A stretch of 23,848 nt of DNA from CAZBWP01 sp964630265 (GCA_964630265.1 CAZVRW010000054.1:1-23848); one strand, 5' to 3'. Numbered from the stretch's first letter, positions 6,935-15,648 are shown. Translations and numbers: made by a program. Notes: a model not told the origin generated them from the sequence alone.

Positions 6935-8254
6935 CTAAGCGCCGCCGCTCTCCGGCGACCGGTTGGCCCGCAACACGCTGCCAATCAGATACAACGAGCC
7001 GCAGATCAGCACCCGCGATGCCGCGGTGACGCGGTCGTGCGCACGCTGCAGCGCCGCGGCGACGTCGGCACACGCCTCCGCGCCATGCCCAAGGGAGGCG
7101 GCGAGCTCTTGCAATGCCTCGGCTGAAACGCCCGAGGCGGTCTCGGGCACCGGCACCGTCAGGATCAGTTCGGCCCGCGGGGCGACGGTCCCGAGGAAGC
7201 CACCGGCATCCTTGGTCTGCAGCATACCGACGATGAGAATGACCGGACGGTCCGCCCAGCCGCCGAGATGCTCGGCCAGGGCGACGGCGGCCGCCGGATT
7301 GTGGCCGCCGTCGATCCAGACCTCCCAGTCGGCGGGGACTTGGGCGGCCAGCGCGCCGCCGGGCAGCCGCTGCAGGCGTCCGGGCCAACGCGCCGTGGCG
7401 ATGCCCTGCGCCAAGCGTTCGGGATCGAGGTCTGCCGCGAGCAGCTGCTCGGCGACCGCGGTGGCGAGTCCGGCATTGCCAACCTGAAAGGCACCGGTGA
7501 GCGCCGGTGCGGGGAGCTCGCGCCGCCCCCGACCGTTGGCGAAGACCGGGCCGCGCGGGGTTTGCTCGATCCGCCAATCGCGATCCCCGAGAAGGACGGT
7601 CGCGCCCAGGTCGGCCGCCCGCGCCTCGATCACCGCACGCGCCTCCGGCGCCTGTCCCGCCGACACGCAGACCACGCCGGGCTTCAGGATGCCTGCCTTC
7701 TCCGCCGCGATCGCGGCAAGCGTTGCGCCGAGGTAGGATTGATGATCGAGGGCGATCGGTGTCAGCACGGTGACGGCGGGCCGCCGCACCAGGTTGGTGG
7801 CGTCCAGCCGGCCACCGAGGCCGGTCTCCAGCAGCAGGACATCGGCTGGAACGCGGGAAAACGCCAGGAACGCCGCGGCGGTGGTGACCTCGAAGAAGGT
7901 GATCGGCGCGCCGGCGTTGGCGGCCTCGCAGTCCTCGAGCAGGGCGATGAGGGTATCATCGTCGATCTCGGCGCCGGCAAGGACGATGCGCTCATTGAAG
8001 CGGACGAGGTGCGGCGACGTGTAGACGTGGACCCGCCGGCCGTGCGCTTCCAGGATTGCGCGCAGGAAGGCGATGGTGGAGCCCTTGCCGTTGGTGCCGG
8101 CGACGTGGACGACGGCCGGCAGCCGATCCTGCGGGTCACCCAGCCGGCCCATGAGGCTGGCGACGCGGTCCAGGGACAGGTCGATCGATCGCGGATGCAG
8201 GCGCTCCAGGCGCCGCAACAGAGCATCAATGGTCAGCGGCGTGACCCACGACAT
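6935..8254 (-). CDS. folC: Bifunctional folylpolyglutamate/dihydrofolate synthase
   Basis: This 439-residue Mur-ligase-type enzyme adds Glu to dihydropteroate or to folates using ATP. The nucleotide loop AGTNGKGST spans 52-60, the substrate loop includes YTSPHLVRFNERI, and the Mg/ATP region includes ETGLGGRLDATN and ALDHQSYLG followed by AAEKAGILK. The C-terminal domain has WIDGGHNPAAA. All motifs are intact and the length is normal. It is the last gene of the supraoperon; its start at 8254 lies inside the end of the accD-like gene (29-bp overlap), suggesting translational coupling. Confidence 0.95.
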   Translation of the reverse strand: MSWVTPLTIDALLRRLERLHPRSIDLSLDRVASLMGRLGDPQDRLPAVVHVAGTNGKGSTIAFLRAILEAHGRRVHVYTSPHLVRFNERIVLAGAEIDDDTLIALLEDCEAANAGAPITFFEVTTAAAFLAFSRVPADVLLLETGLGGRLDATNLVRRPAVTVLTPIALDHQSYLGATLAAIAAEKAGILKPGVVCVSAGQAPEARAVIEARAADLGATVLLGDRDWRIEQTPRGPVFANGRGRRELPAPALTGAFQVGNAGLATAVAEQLLAADLDPERLAQGIATARWPGRLQRLPGGALAAQVPADWEVWIDGGHNPAAAVALAEHLGGWADRPVILIVGMLQTKDAGGFLGTVAPRAELILTVPVPETASGVSAEALQELAASLGHGAEACADVAAALQRAHDRVTAASRVLICGSLYLIGSVLRANRSPESGGA

Positions 8255-9263
8255 CTGCGCCCGGACGCACCTCCGCCGCCGGGTCTTGTCCCGGCTCGGC
8301 GCCGGCCGGATGCAGGGAGAACACCGGCGCCGGCGCCCGGCGATTGACGGTGAGATCGACCAGGCGGTGCAGCACCGGCGTCAGCTCTCGGCGGGGGACC
8401 AGCAGATCGCCGACCATCACCGGTGAATCGCCAGGATGCGCATGGCCTGCCAGCACCTCCCGCCCCGCAAGAGCCTCGGGGTTTGCCGGCACCTCGTGCC
8501 CGGCCGGAGCCTCGGGGTGTGCCGGCACCTTGTGCCCGGCGGGAGCCTGGGGGTTTCCCGGCGCCTCGCGCCCGGCCGGCTCCTCGGGACCTGCAGGCAC
8601 CTCACGAATCACGATGTCGCCGAACGCCGCGACCAACGGCAGGGTCGAGGCCGCATGCCCGGCGACCACCACCGTGATCACCGGCATGCCCACCTTCGCC
8701 AGGTCGCGAAGCGCCGGCAGCACCCGGCAGGCCTGCGCCGGCGCCAGCAGTCCTTCCTGGGCGCGGAGGGCGTCCGGTCCGGCAAAGACGATCAACGGCG
8801 CGTGCTGCAGCGTCGCCAGTCGCGCCGCCCGGGCGAGCGCCGCGCCGGCCTGCACGCCGAGACTGCCGCCGAGGAACGCGGGGTCGACGCAGGCGGCCAC
8901 CACGTCGTTGCCGGCGGCCGTACCGCGCCCGACGGCCAGCGAGTCCCGACCCGCGGTGCGCGCCTGGGCTTCCTTCAGGCGGTCGGTGTAGCGGCGCGCA
9001 TCCCGGAATTTGAGAACGTCGCTGGTGGTCTCGGGGTCGGCCACCGCCTCGTAGCGCCCGTCGTCGAACAGCGCCGCGAACCGCTGCTCCGGTCGTAGCG
9101 GATTGACATGTCCGCAGCGCGGACAAATGCCCAGGTCGGCCTGGAGCCGTTCCGGCGAAAACGCGAAGCCACACCCCCGGCATGTACCGAGATCCTCGTC
9201 TTCGTGCTCGGCACCGACGATCTCGCGGAGGCGGGGACCGACGAAATCGGAAAGCCAGCTCAT
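8226..9263 (-). CDS. AccD-like protein, catalytic motifs lost (acetyl-CoA carboxylase beta position)
   Basis: This 345-residue protein sits where accD is normally found, 7 bp after trpA. The N-terminus is clearly AccD: MSWLSDFVGPRL, a zinc ribbon with Cys28, Cys31, Cys47, Cys50, LKFRDARRYTDRLKEA (85-100) and FLGGSLG (130-136). From about 160 it departs from the family. The oxyanion motif SGGARMQEG is replaced by AGPDALRAQEG (161-171), and the second motif (DPTTGGVTASF) by VVAGHAASTLP (199-209). The IGFAGPRVIEQT and GFQRAEYLLEHG blocks are absent; an Ala/Pro/Glu/Gly repeat tract (about 221-272) stands there instead. A family-like end (LLVPRRELTPVLHRL, 287-301) follows, then a 44-residue Pro/Ala tail. 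No other frame restores the lost motifs. Carboxyltransferase activity is unlikely; a structural or RNA-binding role through the zinc ribbon is speculation. Confidence 0.85.
   Translation of the reverse strand: MSWLSDFVGPRLREIVGAEHEDEDLGTCRGCGFAFSPERLQADLGICPRCGHVNPLRPEQRFAALFDDGRYEAVADPETTSDVLKFRDARRYTDRLKEAQARTAGRDSLAVGRGTAAGNDVVAACVDPAFLGGSLGVQAGAALARAARLATLQHAPLIVFAGPDALRAQEGLLAPAQACRVLPALRDLAKVGMPVITVVVAGHAASTLPLVAAFGDIVIREVPAGPEEPAGREAPGNPQAPAGHKVPAHPEAPAGHEVPANPEALAGREVLAGHAHPGDSPVMVGDLLVPRRELTPVLHRLVDLTVNRRAPAPVFSLHPAGAEPGQDPAAEVRPGADVVGHAADH
8449..8605. repeat. 36-bp coding tandem repeat in the accD-like gene
   Basis: Units run 8449-8484, 8485-8520, 8521-8556 and 8557-8592, with a partial fifth to about 8605. 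The core is GCCGGCACCT..TGCCCGGC.GGAGCCT.GGG. The minus strand encodes 12-residue units like EVPANPEALAGR and KVPAHPEAPAGH. The units have diverged more than those in the Ni/Co transporter gene and share no clear sequence with them, although the 36-bp period is the same. Confidence 0.88.
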
Positions 9264-9270
9264 CCCGGCA

Positions 9271-10110
9271 TCAATCCCGAACGGGTGCCGCGGCGACGGC
9301 CTCGGCCAGCCGGCGCACGAACGCCACGGCATCGGCAACCAGGGACGGGTTCGGCCGGCCGTCCTCGCCGACGTGTGCGGCGATCGTCGACACCAGGGCC
9401 GAGCCGACCACCGCCGCATCGGCGGCACCGGCCACCGTCGCCGCCTGCGCCGGCGTCTTGATGCCGAAACCGACGGCGACCGGCAACGGGGTTCGCGCCC
9501 GGATTCGCCTGACCTGCCGCTCGATCTCCTCGGCCGTCGCCGATCGCGTGCCGGTGATGCCGGTGATCGCCACCGAATAGAGGAACCCCTGCGCCTGGCC
9601 GGCAATGGCATCGAGGCGGGCGTCGTCGGTGGTCGGCGCCACCAGCAGCACCATGTCGAGGCCGGCGGCCGTCGCCGGATCGCGCAGCTCGGCCATCTCC
9701 TCCGGCGGCAGGTCGACGACGATGAGGCCATCGACCCCGGCCTCCCGCGCGTCGACGGTGAATCGCTGGACGCCGTAGGCGAGGATCGGATTGTAATAGC
9801 CGAACAGAATGAGCGGGGTCGTCGGGTCGACCTCGCGGAAGCGGGCGACTTGATCGAGCGTGCGGGCGAGGGTCTGCCCCTGCCTCAGGGCGCGCAGGGA
9901 GGCCGCCTGGATCGCCGGGCCGTCGGCCATCGGATCGCTGAACGGCACCCCGAGCTCGATGACGTCGGCGCCGGCGTCGGGCATGCGCAGTAACAGCTCG
10001 AGCGAGACCTCCGGCGTCGGATCGCCGGCGGTCAGAAAAACGACGAGCCCCGATCGACGGGCGGCGCGAAGCTCGGCGAACCGCCGGGCGATGCGGTTGC
10101 CTTGGCTCAC
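9271..10110 (-). CDS. trpA: Tryptophan synthase alpha subunit
   Basis: This 279-residue TIM-barrel subunit cleaves indole-3-glycerol phosphate to indole and glyceraldehyde 3-phosphate. Catalytic Glu52 (VIELGVPFSDP) and Asp63 (MADGP) have the same 11-residue spacing as E. coli Glu49/Asp60. GYYNPIL, DLPPEE and GFGIKTPAQ are also present. The start is GTG at 10110 (MSQGNRIARRF), overlapping the trpB stop as GTGA, so the two subunits are probably made by coupled translation. The length is normal. Confidence 0.96.
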   Translation of the reverse strand: MSQGNRIARRFAELRAARRSGLVVFLTAGDPTPEVSLELLLRMPDAGADVIELGVPFSDPMADGPAIQAASLRALRQGQTLARTLDQVARFREVDPTTPLILFGYYNPILAYGVQRFTVDAREAGVDGLIVVDLPPEEMAELRDPATAAGLDMVLLVAPTTDDARLDAIAGQAQGFLYSVAITGITGTRSATAEEIERQVRRIRARTPLPVAVGFGIKTPAQAATVAGAADAAVVGSALVSTIAAHVGEDGRPNPSLVADAVAFVRRLAEAVAAAPVRD

Positions 10111-11333
10111 AGGTCGACCCTGAGTTGGGAGGCCACCGTGAAGACGTCCTTGTCGCCACGACCGCACATGTTCATCAGGATGATGTGCTCGGCCGGCAGC
10201 GCCGGCGCCATCCGGCCCACATGGGCGAGCGCGTGCGACGGCTCCAGCGCCGGAATGATGCCCTCCAGCCGCGAGCACAAGGAGAAGGCCTCCAGCGCCG
10301 CGGCGTCGCCGACCGCCACGTACTCGACGCGACCACTGTCTCTCAGCCAGGCGTGCTCGGGCCCGACCCCCGGATAGTCGAGACCGGCGGCCAGCGAGTG
10401 CCCCTCGATGATCTGGCCGTCGTCGTCCTGCAGCAGATAGGTGCGGTTGCCGTGCAGCACGCCCGGCCGCCCTGCCGAGAGCGATGCGCAATGCTCCCCC
10501 GTCTCGATGCCGTGGCCGCCCGCCTCGACGCCGATGAAGCGGAGATCCGGGTCATCGAGGAACGGGTGAAACAGACCGAGGGCGTTGGAGCCGCCGCCAA
10601 TGCAGGCGACCAGCGTGTCGGGCAACCGGCCCTCCCGTTCCAGCATCTGCGCCCGTGCCTCGCGGCCGATGACCGACTGAAAATCGCGGACCATCTTGGG
10701 ATAGGGGTGCGGTCCCGCCGTCGTGCCGATCAGGTAATAGGTGTCCTCGACGTTGGCGACCCAGTCCCTGAGCGCCTCGTTCATGGCGTCCTTCAACGTG
10801 CCGGAGCCGCTGGTCACCGGCTTCACCGTCGCGCCCAGCAGCTTCATGCGGAAGACGTTGGGCGATTGCCGCTCGATGTCGGTCGCCCCCATGTAGATCT
10901 CGCAGCCGATGCCGAAGCGCGCGCAGACCGTCGCCGTCGCCACGCCGTGCTGGCCGGCGCCGGTCTCGGCGATCACCCGCTTGGCGCCCATGCGCCTGGC
11001 GAGCAGGATCTGGCCGAGGGTGTTGTTGATCTTGTGCGCGCCCGTGTGGTTGAGCTCGTCCCGCTTGAAATAGATCTTCGCGCCGCCGAAGTGTTCGGTG
11101 AGACGTTCGGCAAAGTAAAGCGGGCTGGGGCGCCCAACATAGTGCTCCAGAAATTGCTCGAACTCGTAGCGGAACTCGGGATCGGCCGCCGCGTCCTGGT
11201 ATGCCTGGTCGAGGCGGAGGATCAGCGGCATCAGAGTCTCGGCGACGTAGCGGCCGCCGTAGATGCCGAAATGGCCGTTCGTGTCGGGGCCGCCGCGGTA
11301 GCTGTTGGGGCGTTCAACGGACTGGAAACTCAC
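10107..11333 (-). CDS. trpB: Tryptophan synthase beta subunit
   Basis: This 408-residue PLP enzyme joins indole with serine to form tryptophan. The PLP lysine is Lys101 in NHTGAHKINNTLGQ, and the phosphate-binding loop is CIGGGSNALGLF. ETGAGQHG and RFIGVEAGG are intact. The start is GTG at 11333 with AAAGGATGAG about 8 bases upstream, and the N-terminus MSFQSVERPNSYRGGPDTNG fits the alphaproteobacterial family. It works as an alpha2-beta2 complex with the next gene, trpA. Confidence 0.97.
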   Translation of the reverse strand: MSFQSVERPNSYRGGPDTNGHFGIYGGRYVAETLMPLILRLDQAYQDAAADPEFRYEFEQFLEHYVGRPSPLYFAERLTEHFGGAKIYFKRDELNHTGAHKINNTLGQILLARRMGAKRVIAETGAGQHGVATATVCARFGIGCEIYMGATDIERQSPNVFRMKLLGATVKPVTSGSGTLKDAMNEALRDWVANVEDTYYLIGTTAGPHPYPKMVRDFQSVIGREARAQMLEREGRLPDTLVACIGGGSNALGLFHPFLDDPDLRFIGVEAGGHGIETGEHCASLSAGRPGVLHGNRTYLLQDDDGQIIEGHSLAAGLDYPGVGPEHAWLRDSGRVEYVAVGDAAALEAFSLCSRLEGIIPALEPSHALAHVGRMAPALPAEHIILMNMCGRGDKDVFTVASQLRVDL

Positions 11334-11415
11334 CGACGTCTCATCCTTTCGTTGCGTAACGGTCGCCGAAAGCCCGAAGATCTAGCACGCGCCACCGGCC
11401 GGTTCCAGGTGGCAA

Positions 11416-12066
11416 TCAGCCGCGTCCGGCGCGCGCGGCCGCCTCGAGAAACGCGGAGATCAGCGCCGGGCTCTTGACCCCCGGCTCGCGCTCGACGCCG
11501 GAGGACACGTCGACGGTGGAGGCCCCCGTCGCGGCGACCGCGGCGGCGACGTTCGCGGCCGTGAGACCCCCCGCCAGGATCCAGGGACAAGCCCATGCGC
11601 GGGCGTGCAGCAGCGTCCAGTCGAACGCCGCGGCGTTGCCGCCCGGTCGGGTCGCCCGCAACGGCGGCGGCGCATCGAACAGCAGCCAATCGGCGACCGC
11701 TTCGTAGGCCCGTGCCCGGTCGAGATCAGCCGGCGCGCCGAGGGCGATGGCCTTGATGACGGGGACGCCGAAACGCGCGCGGATGTCCGCCACCCGCTCG
11801 GGCGACTCCGCGCCATGCAACTGCAGAACGGTGACGTGGGCCTTTGCGACCACCTCGGCGAGCCCACTGTCGTCGGCATCAACGACGAGACCGACGCGCC
11901 AGACGTGGCTCGGAACGGTGGGGGCGAGCGCGCCGGCCTCGACAGGGGCGATGTAGCGCGGCGAGCGCCGAAAGAACACGAAGCCGACGAACCGGGCGCC
12001 CGCGGTCACGGCGGCATCGAGACCGTCGCGGGTCTTGAGGCCGCAGATCTTGACATCGACCGCCAT
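11416..12066 (-). CDS. trpF: Phosphoribosylanthranilate isomerase
   Basis: This 216-residue TIM-barrel enzyme catalyses the third step of the tryptophan pathway (Amadori rearrangement). Catalytic Cys8 (VKICGL) and Asp131 (WLLFDAP) are present, along with LQLHG (81-85) and the phosphate-binding ILAGGL and DVSSGVE motifs. The start ATG at 12066 lacks a clear ribosome site. The gap to trpB is 82 bp and contains a GCCACC/GGTGGC inverted repeat with no T-run. The 99-bp gap upstream to lapA holds no recognisable gene. Confidence 0.95.
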   Translation of the reverse strand: MAVDVKICGLKTRDGLDAAVTAGARFVGFVFFRRSPRYIAPVEAGALAPTVPSHVWRVGLVVDADDSGLAEVVAKAHVTVLQLHGAESPERVADIRARFGVPVIKAIALGAPADLDRARAYEAVADWLLFDAPPPLRATRPGGNAAAFDWTLLHARAWACPWILAGGLTAANVAAAVAATGASTVDVSSGVEREPGVKSPALISAFLEAAARAGRG

Positions 12067-12165
12067 CGCTCAGGCCGCACCGACCGCGTCCGCGGCGTGT
12101 GCGCACCCGTGTCGGAAGCCTTCGGCGAGGGCGTGATCCAGCGCTGTGTAGACGCGCACGAAAAT

Positions 12166-12516
12166 CTAGGCGGCGTTGGCGGGCGGCAACGGAATCCTGG
12201 CGTCCCGTTCGGCGGCCTCGAATTTGGCCAGTTGCCTTCGCAGCATCGCCAGGTCGCGCTGATCGCTCTCGATGCGACGCTGCAAGGCGCGGGCGCGGCG
12301 CCGGGTACGGCCGCCGATGAACCAGCTGACGATGAAGCCGACCAGCAGCCCGGAGAAGATGCCGGCGAAGACGACCACCGTCAACGGCAGGTCGACGGTC
12401 CCCGACAGCAGGGGCCACAGGTCGACGGCGACCGGACTGGTGTTGATGACGGTGAAGACGATGATGGCCACCGTCAACACCGTGATCAAAGCGTAGCTGA
12501 CGATTTTCACGGCCAT
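12166..12516 (-). CDS. lapA: LapA-domain inner-membrane protein
   Basis: This 116-residue protein has two membrane segments (about 8-27 and 42-62), the NTSPVAVDLWPL linker between them typical of the family (DUF1049), and a charged helical tail (about 66-105) likely to form a coiled coil. Family members in gammaproteobacteria help assemble or control lipopolysaccharide synthesis. The start at 12516 (MAVKIVSYAL) is preferred because GGAGAAGGTGAGGAA lies directly upstream; a start 27 bases further out would place that site inside the gene. Its place between ihfB and trpF is usual in this group. Confidence 0.85.
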   Translation of the reverse strand: MAVKIVSYALITVLTVAIIVFTVINTSPVAVDLWPLLSGTVDLPLTVVVFAGIFSGLLVGFIVSWFIGGRTRRRARALQRRIESDQRDLAMLRRQLAKFEAAERDARIPLPPANAA

Positions 12517-12556
12517 TTCCTCACCTTCTCCCCATGGCGACATGCCGCCGCGGCGG

Positions 12557-12841
12557 TCAGAGTTCCGTGTTCAACCGTTCCCGGAGTTGCTTGCCCGTCT
12601 TGAAGTAGGGGACGAACTTGGCGGACACATCCACCGCCTCACCGGTTCGCGGATTACGGCCCAGCCGGGATCCGCGCTCCTTGATCGAAAACGCTCCAAA
12701 GCCGCGCAGCTCGACCCGATCGCCACGTGCCAACGCCGCCGCCACCTCGTCGAACACGGTGGTAACGATGCGCTCGACATCCCGCTGATACAGATGCGGG
12801 TTGGCCTCCGCAAGGCGCGATATCAACTCGGACTTGGTCAT
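12557..12841 (-). CDS. ihfB: Integration host factor subunit beta
   Basis: This 94-residue DNA-bending protein is half of the IHF heterodimer. The full family pattern is seen: MTKSELISRLAE, VELRGFGAFSIKER and GRNPRTGE with the DNA-intercalating Pro, then VPYFKTGKQLRERLN. Position next to rpsA and sppA, the MTKSELI start and the VPYFKTGK end favour IHF-beta over IHF-alpha or HU. It lies 15 bp after sppA. Confidence 0.96.
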   Translation of the reverse strand: MTKSELISRLAEANPHLYQRDVERIVTTVFDEVAAALARGDRVELRGFGAFSIKERGSRLGRNPRTGEAVDVSAKFVPYFKTGKQLRERLNTEL

Positions 12842-12856
12842 CGTTGTCCGCCTCCT

Positions 12857-13774
12857 TCACTCCCCGAGACGTCCAGGGTGCCAGACGGCGACCAGACCGT
12901 CAACCCTAAGCCGTTCTGGAACAATCATTTTTCCCCAGGTCTCCAGAAACCACCCGGTGAGGGAGCGGCGCGAGTCGATGGCCACGGAGCGGATTTCCAG
13001 GTCGGGGTCGAGGTCATGGGCGTCGATCAGCCACTGTCGCGCCTCGGTCTCGCCACCCAGCGCATCGATCAGGCCCAAGTCCAGAGCCCGCCGGCCGGTG
13101 AACACCCGGCCGTCGGCGAGCCCGCGCGCCTTTTCGGGCGTCAGTCCCCGCCGCTCGGCGACCAGGGCCACGAACATGTCGTAGATATCGGTGATCAGCG
13201 CCTGCACCGCCTCGCGGGCCTCCGGGGTCAGCGGCTCCAGGGGGTTCGGTTGTGCCTTCAGGGGAGAACTCTTGATCGCCTCGGGCTTGACGCCGATCGA
13301 CTCCAGCAGTTCGGTGATGTCGGTGGTTTGCACGATGACGCCGATGGAGCCGGTGATCGAGCCCTCCCGCGCGACGATGCGGTCCGATCCCAGGGCCACC
13401 ATGTAGGCCGCCGAGGTGGCGATCTCGCGCATCACGGCGGCGACCGGCTTGTCCTCGGCGACGGCCCGCAGCTGCTTATAAAGGTCCTCGCCACCGACGA
13501 CGGTGCCGCCGGGGCTGTCGATGCGGACGATCAGCGCCTTGACGTTGTCATCCTCGGCGAGCCGCGACAGCGCCTCGGCGCGATCGATGTCATCGACGAT
13601 GACGCCACTGACGGTCAGCCGCGCGATGTGCGGTCGATCCCCCCTGAGGCCAAACCCGTCGCCGCCGAGCAACGCCAGCCCGATCAGGGCGGCCAGCCCG
13701 AGCACCTGCCAAAGCCGCAGGCGCCGCTTCAACCGCCGCCGATCGGCGAGCAGGTCGGCCTCAACGCTGGCCAC
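12857..13774 (-). CDS. sppA: Signal peptide peptidase SppA (short 36K type)
   Basis: This 305-residue membrane-anchored serine protease of the ClpP/crotonase fold degrades cleaved signal peptides. A single N-terminal anchor spans about 21-38 after a basic n-region. The Ser-Lys dyad is Ser121 (EIATSAAYM) and Lys173 (SSPLKAQPNP); their 52-residue spacing equals that of Bacillus SppA. RIDSPGG (84-90) and GSITGSIGV (138-146) are also present. The start is GTG at 13774. The length matches the short single-domain form. Confidence 0.93.
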   Translation of the reverse strand: MASVEADLLADRRRLKRRLRLWQVLGLAALIGLALLGGDGFGLRGDRPHIARLTVSGVIVDDIDRAEALSRLAEDDNVKALIVRIDSPGGTVVGGEDLYKQLRAVAEDKPVAAVMREIATSAAYMVALGSDRIVAREGSITGSIGVIVQTTDITELLESIGVKPEAIKSSPLKAQPNPLEPLTPEAREAVQALITDIYDMFVALVAERRGLTPEKARGLADGRVFTGRRALDLGLIDALGGETEARQWLIDAHDLDPDLEIRSVAIDSRRSLTGWFLETWGKMIVPERLRVDGLVAVWHPGRLGE

Positions 13775-13818
13775 GCTTCAGCCTCCCCGGCTGCGCCGTC
13801 AACGACGCCGCATCGGCC

Positions 13819-15648
13819 TCATGTCTGGTCGTCGGCAGTCGATGCCGTGTCGTCCGAGTCCGAGGATGGATCACTGGTCGCCGCGGTCCCCTTGCCGGCA
13901 GACTTCGCCGTCGCCTCGCGCTCGGCCCTCGCCGCAGCTTCCCGCTTTTCGCGGATCGCCGCACCGAGAATTTCGCCGAGACTGGCGCCGGCGTCGGTCG
14001 AGCCATACTCGGCGACAGCCTTCTTCTCCTCGTCGACCTCGCGCGCCTTGATCGACAGCACGACCCGCCGGCCGCCACGATCGATCTGCACGACCTTGGC
14101 ATCGATCTTTTCGCCGGGGGCAAACCGGTCGGGCCGCTGCTCGCTGCGTTCGCGGGACAACTCGGCCTTGCGGATGAAGCCGGTGACGCCCTCGGCCACC
14201 TGCACCTCGATGCCGGCGTCGACGACGCTGGTGACGGTGCAGGTGACGACCTGCCCCTTGTTGAGGCTGGCGATGCCGGTCTCGAAGCCGTCCTCCTGCA
14301 GCTGCTTGACGCCGAGGCTGATGCGCTCCTTGTCGACATCGACATCGAGGACCTTGACCCGCACCATGTCGCCCTTCTTGAAATCGTTCAGGGCCTCCTC
14401 CCCCGCCTTGCTCCAGGACAGGTCGGAGAGGTGCACCATGCCGTCGATTTCGCCGCCGAGGCCGAGGAACAGGCCGAACTCGGTGATGTTCTTGACCTCG
14501 CCCTCCAGCTCCGAGCCGACCGGATGCTTCTCGAGGAAATCATCCCAGGGGTTCGCCATGCACTGTTTCAGGCCGAGGCTGATGCGTCGCTTGTCGGGGT
14601 CGACGTCGAGGATGGCGACCTGAACCTCCTGGCTGGTGGAGACGATCTTGCCGGGATGCACGTTCTTCTTGGTCCAGCTCATCTCAGAGACGTGCACCAG
14701 CCCTTCGACACCCGGCTCCAGCTCGACGAACGCGCCGTAGTCGGTAATGTTGGTCACGCGGCCGGTGAACTTGGCGCCGACGGGGTACTTGATCTCGACA
14801 CCCGACCAGGGGTCCTCCTCCAGCTGTTTCATGCCGAGGGAAATCCGCTGGGTCTCCGGGTTGAACCGGATCACCTGGACGTTGACCGTCTGCCCGATCT
14901 GCAGGGCCTCGCTCGGATGATTGATGCGTCGCCAGGAGATGTCGGTGACGTGCAGCAGGCCGTCGACGCCGCCGAGATCGATGAAGGCGCCGTAGTCGGT
15001 GATGTTCTTGACGACGCCTTCGAGGATCTGACCTTCCTTGAGATTGGCGATGAGCTCGGAGCGGGCCTCGGCGCGGGTTTCCTCCAGGACCGCCCGGCGC
15101 GAGACGACGATGTTGTTGCGGCTGCGGTCCATCTTCAGAATCTGGAACGGCTGCGGCATGTTCATCAGCGGCCCGACGTCGCGCACCGGCCGAATGTCGA
15201 CCTGGCTTCCGGGCAGGAACGCCACGGCGCCCGACAGATCGACGATGAACCCGCCCTTGACCCGCCCGAAAATCGTGCCGGTGACGCGCTCGTTGTTCTT
15301 GAACGCGAGTTCGAGCTGGGTCCACGCCTCCTCGCGGCGGGCCTTCTCCCGGCTCAGAATGACGGTGCCGTCCTTGTCCTCGTAGCGCTCGACGAAGACA
15401 TCGACCACCTCTCCGGGCGACAGTTCCGCGGCCCGCCCCGGCGGCGCGAATTCTTTCAACGCGACCCGGCCTTCCGACTTCAGGCCCACATCGATGACGG
15501 CAATGTCGTTCTCGATCTTGACGACGGTTCCCTTCAGAACCTGACCTTCGAAACTCTCGCCGAGCGAGCTGTCGAGCATTGCCGCGAAGCTCTCGCCACC
15601 CGCCTGCCCGGCGGGTTCGATGACTGAAGTGTCGGTGGATTGTACCAT
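13819..15648 (-). CDS. rpsA: 30S ribosomal protein S1
   Basis: This 609-residue protein with six S1 (OB-fold) RNA-binding repeats helps mRNA bind the 30S subunit. Domain boundaries are visible as repeated NITDYGAFIDL, NITDYGAFVEL and NITEFGLFLGL starts and DISWRRINHP, EMSWTKKNVHP and DLSWSKAG centres, with degenerate first, second and sixth repeats. The C-terminus is an Ala/Ser/Asp-rich tail (about 565-609). The start at 15648 (MVQSTDTSVIEPA) has AAAAGGA about 12 bases upstream; a longer frame to 15738 runs into leader sequence. Confidence 0.97.
   Translation of the reverse strand: MVQSTDTSVIEPAGQAGGESFAAMLDSSLGESFEGQVLKGTVVKIENDIAVIDVGLKSEGRVALKEFAPPGRAAELSPGEVVDVFVERYEDKDGTVILSREKARREEAWTQLELAFKNNERVTGTIFGRVKGGFIVDLSGAVAFLPGSQVDIRPVRDVGPLMNMPQPFQILKMDRSRNNIVVSRRAVLEETRAEARSELIANLKEGQILEGVVKNITDYGAFIDLGGVDGLLHVTDISWRRINHPSEALQIGQTVNVQVIRFNPETQRISLGMKQLEEDPWSGVEIKYPVGAKFTGRVTNITDYGAFVELEPGVEGLVHVSEMSWTKKNVHPGKIVSTSQEVQVAILDVDPDKRRISLGLKQCMANPWDDFLEKHPVGSELEGEVKNITEFGLFLGLGGEIDGMVHLSDLSWSKAGEEALNDFKKGDMVRVKVLDVDVDKERISLGVKQLQEDGFETGIASLNKGQVVTCTVTSVVDAGIEVQVAEGVTGFIRKAELSRERSEQRPDRFAPGEKIDAKVVQIDRGGRRVVLSIKAREVDEEKKAVAEYGSTDAGASLGEILGAAIREKREAAARAEREATAKSAGKGTAATSDPSSDSDDTASTADDQT

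Noticed and set aside
8449..8605. Possible CRISPR array in the accD-like gene
   Set aside because: Same reasoning: there are no spacers, and the tract is in frame and coding.
8602..9183. Frameshift hiding the normal AccD catalytic motifs
   Set aside because: The alternative minus-strand frame reads Gly/Arg-rich sequence and contains none of the missing motifs, so a sequencing frameshift does not explain the loss.
12067..12165. Small gene between lapA and trpF (about 30 codons in frame after the lapA stop)
   Set aside because: It has no ribosome site, no family resemblance and no distinct composition; more likely it is plain spacer or a remnant.
14431..15627. 398-codon plus-strand frame antisense to rpsA
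   Set aside because: It is the mirror of the S1 coding frame in GC-rich DNA; it lacks a ribosome site and any homologous motif.
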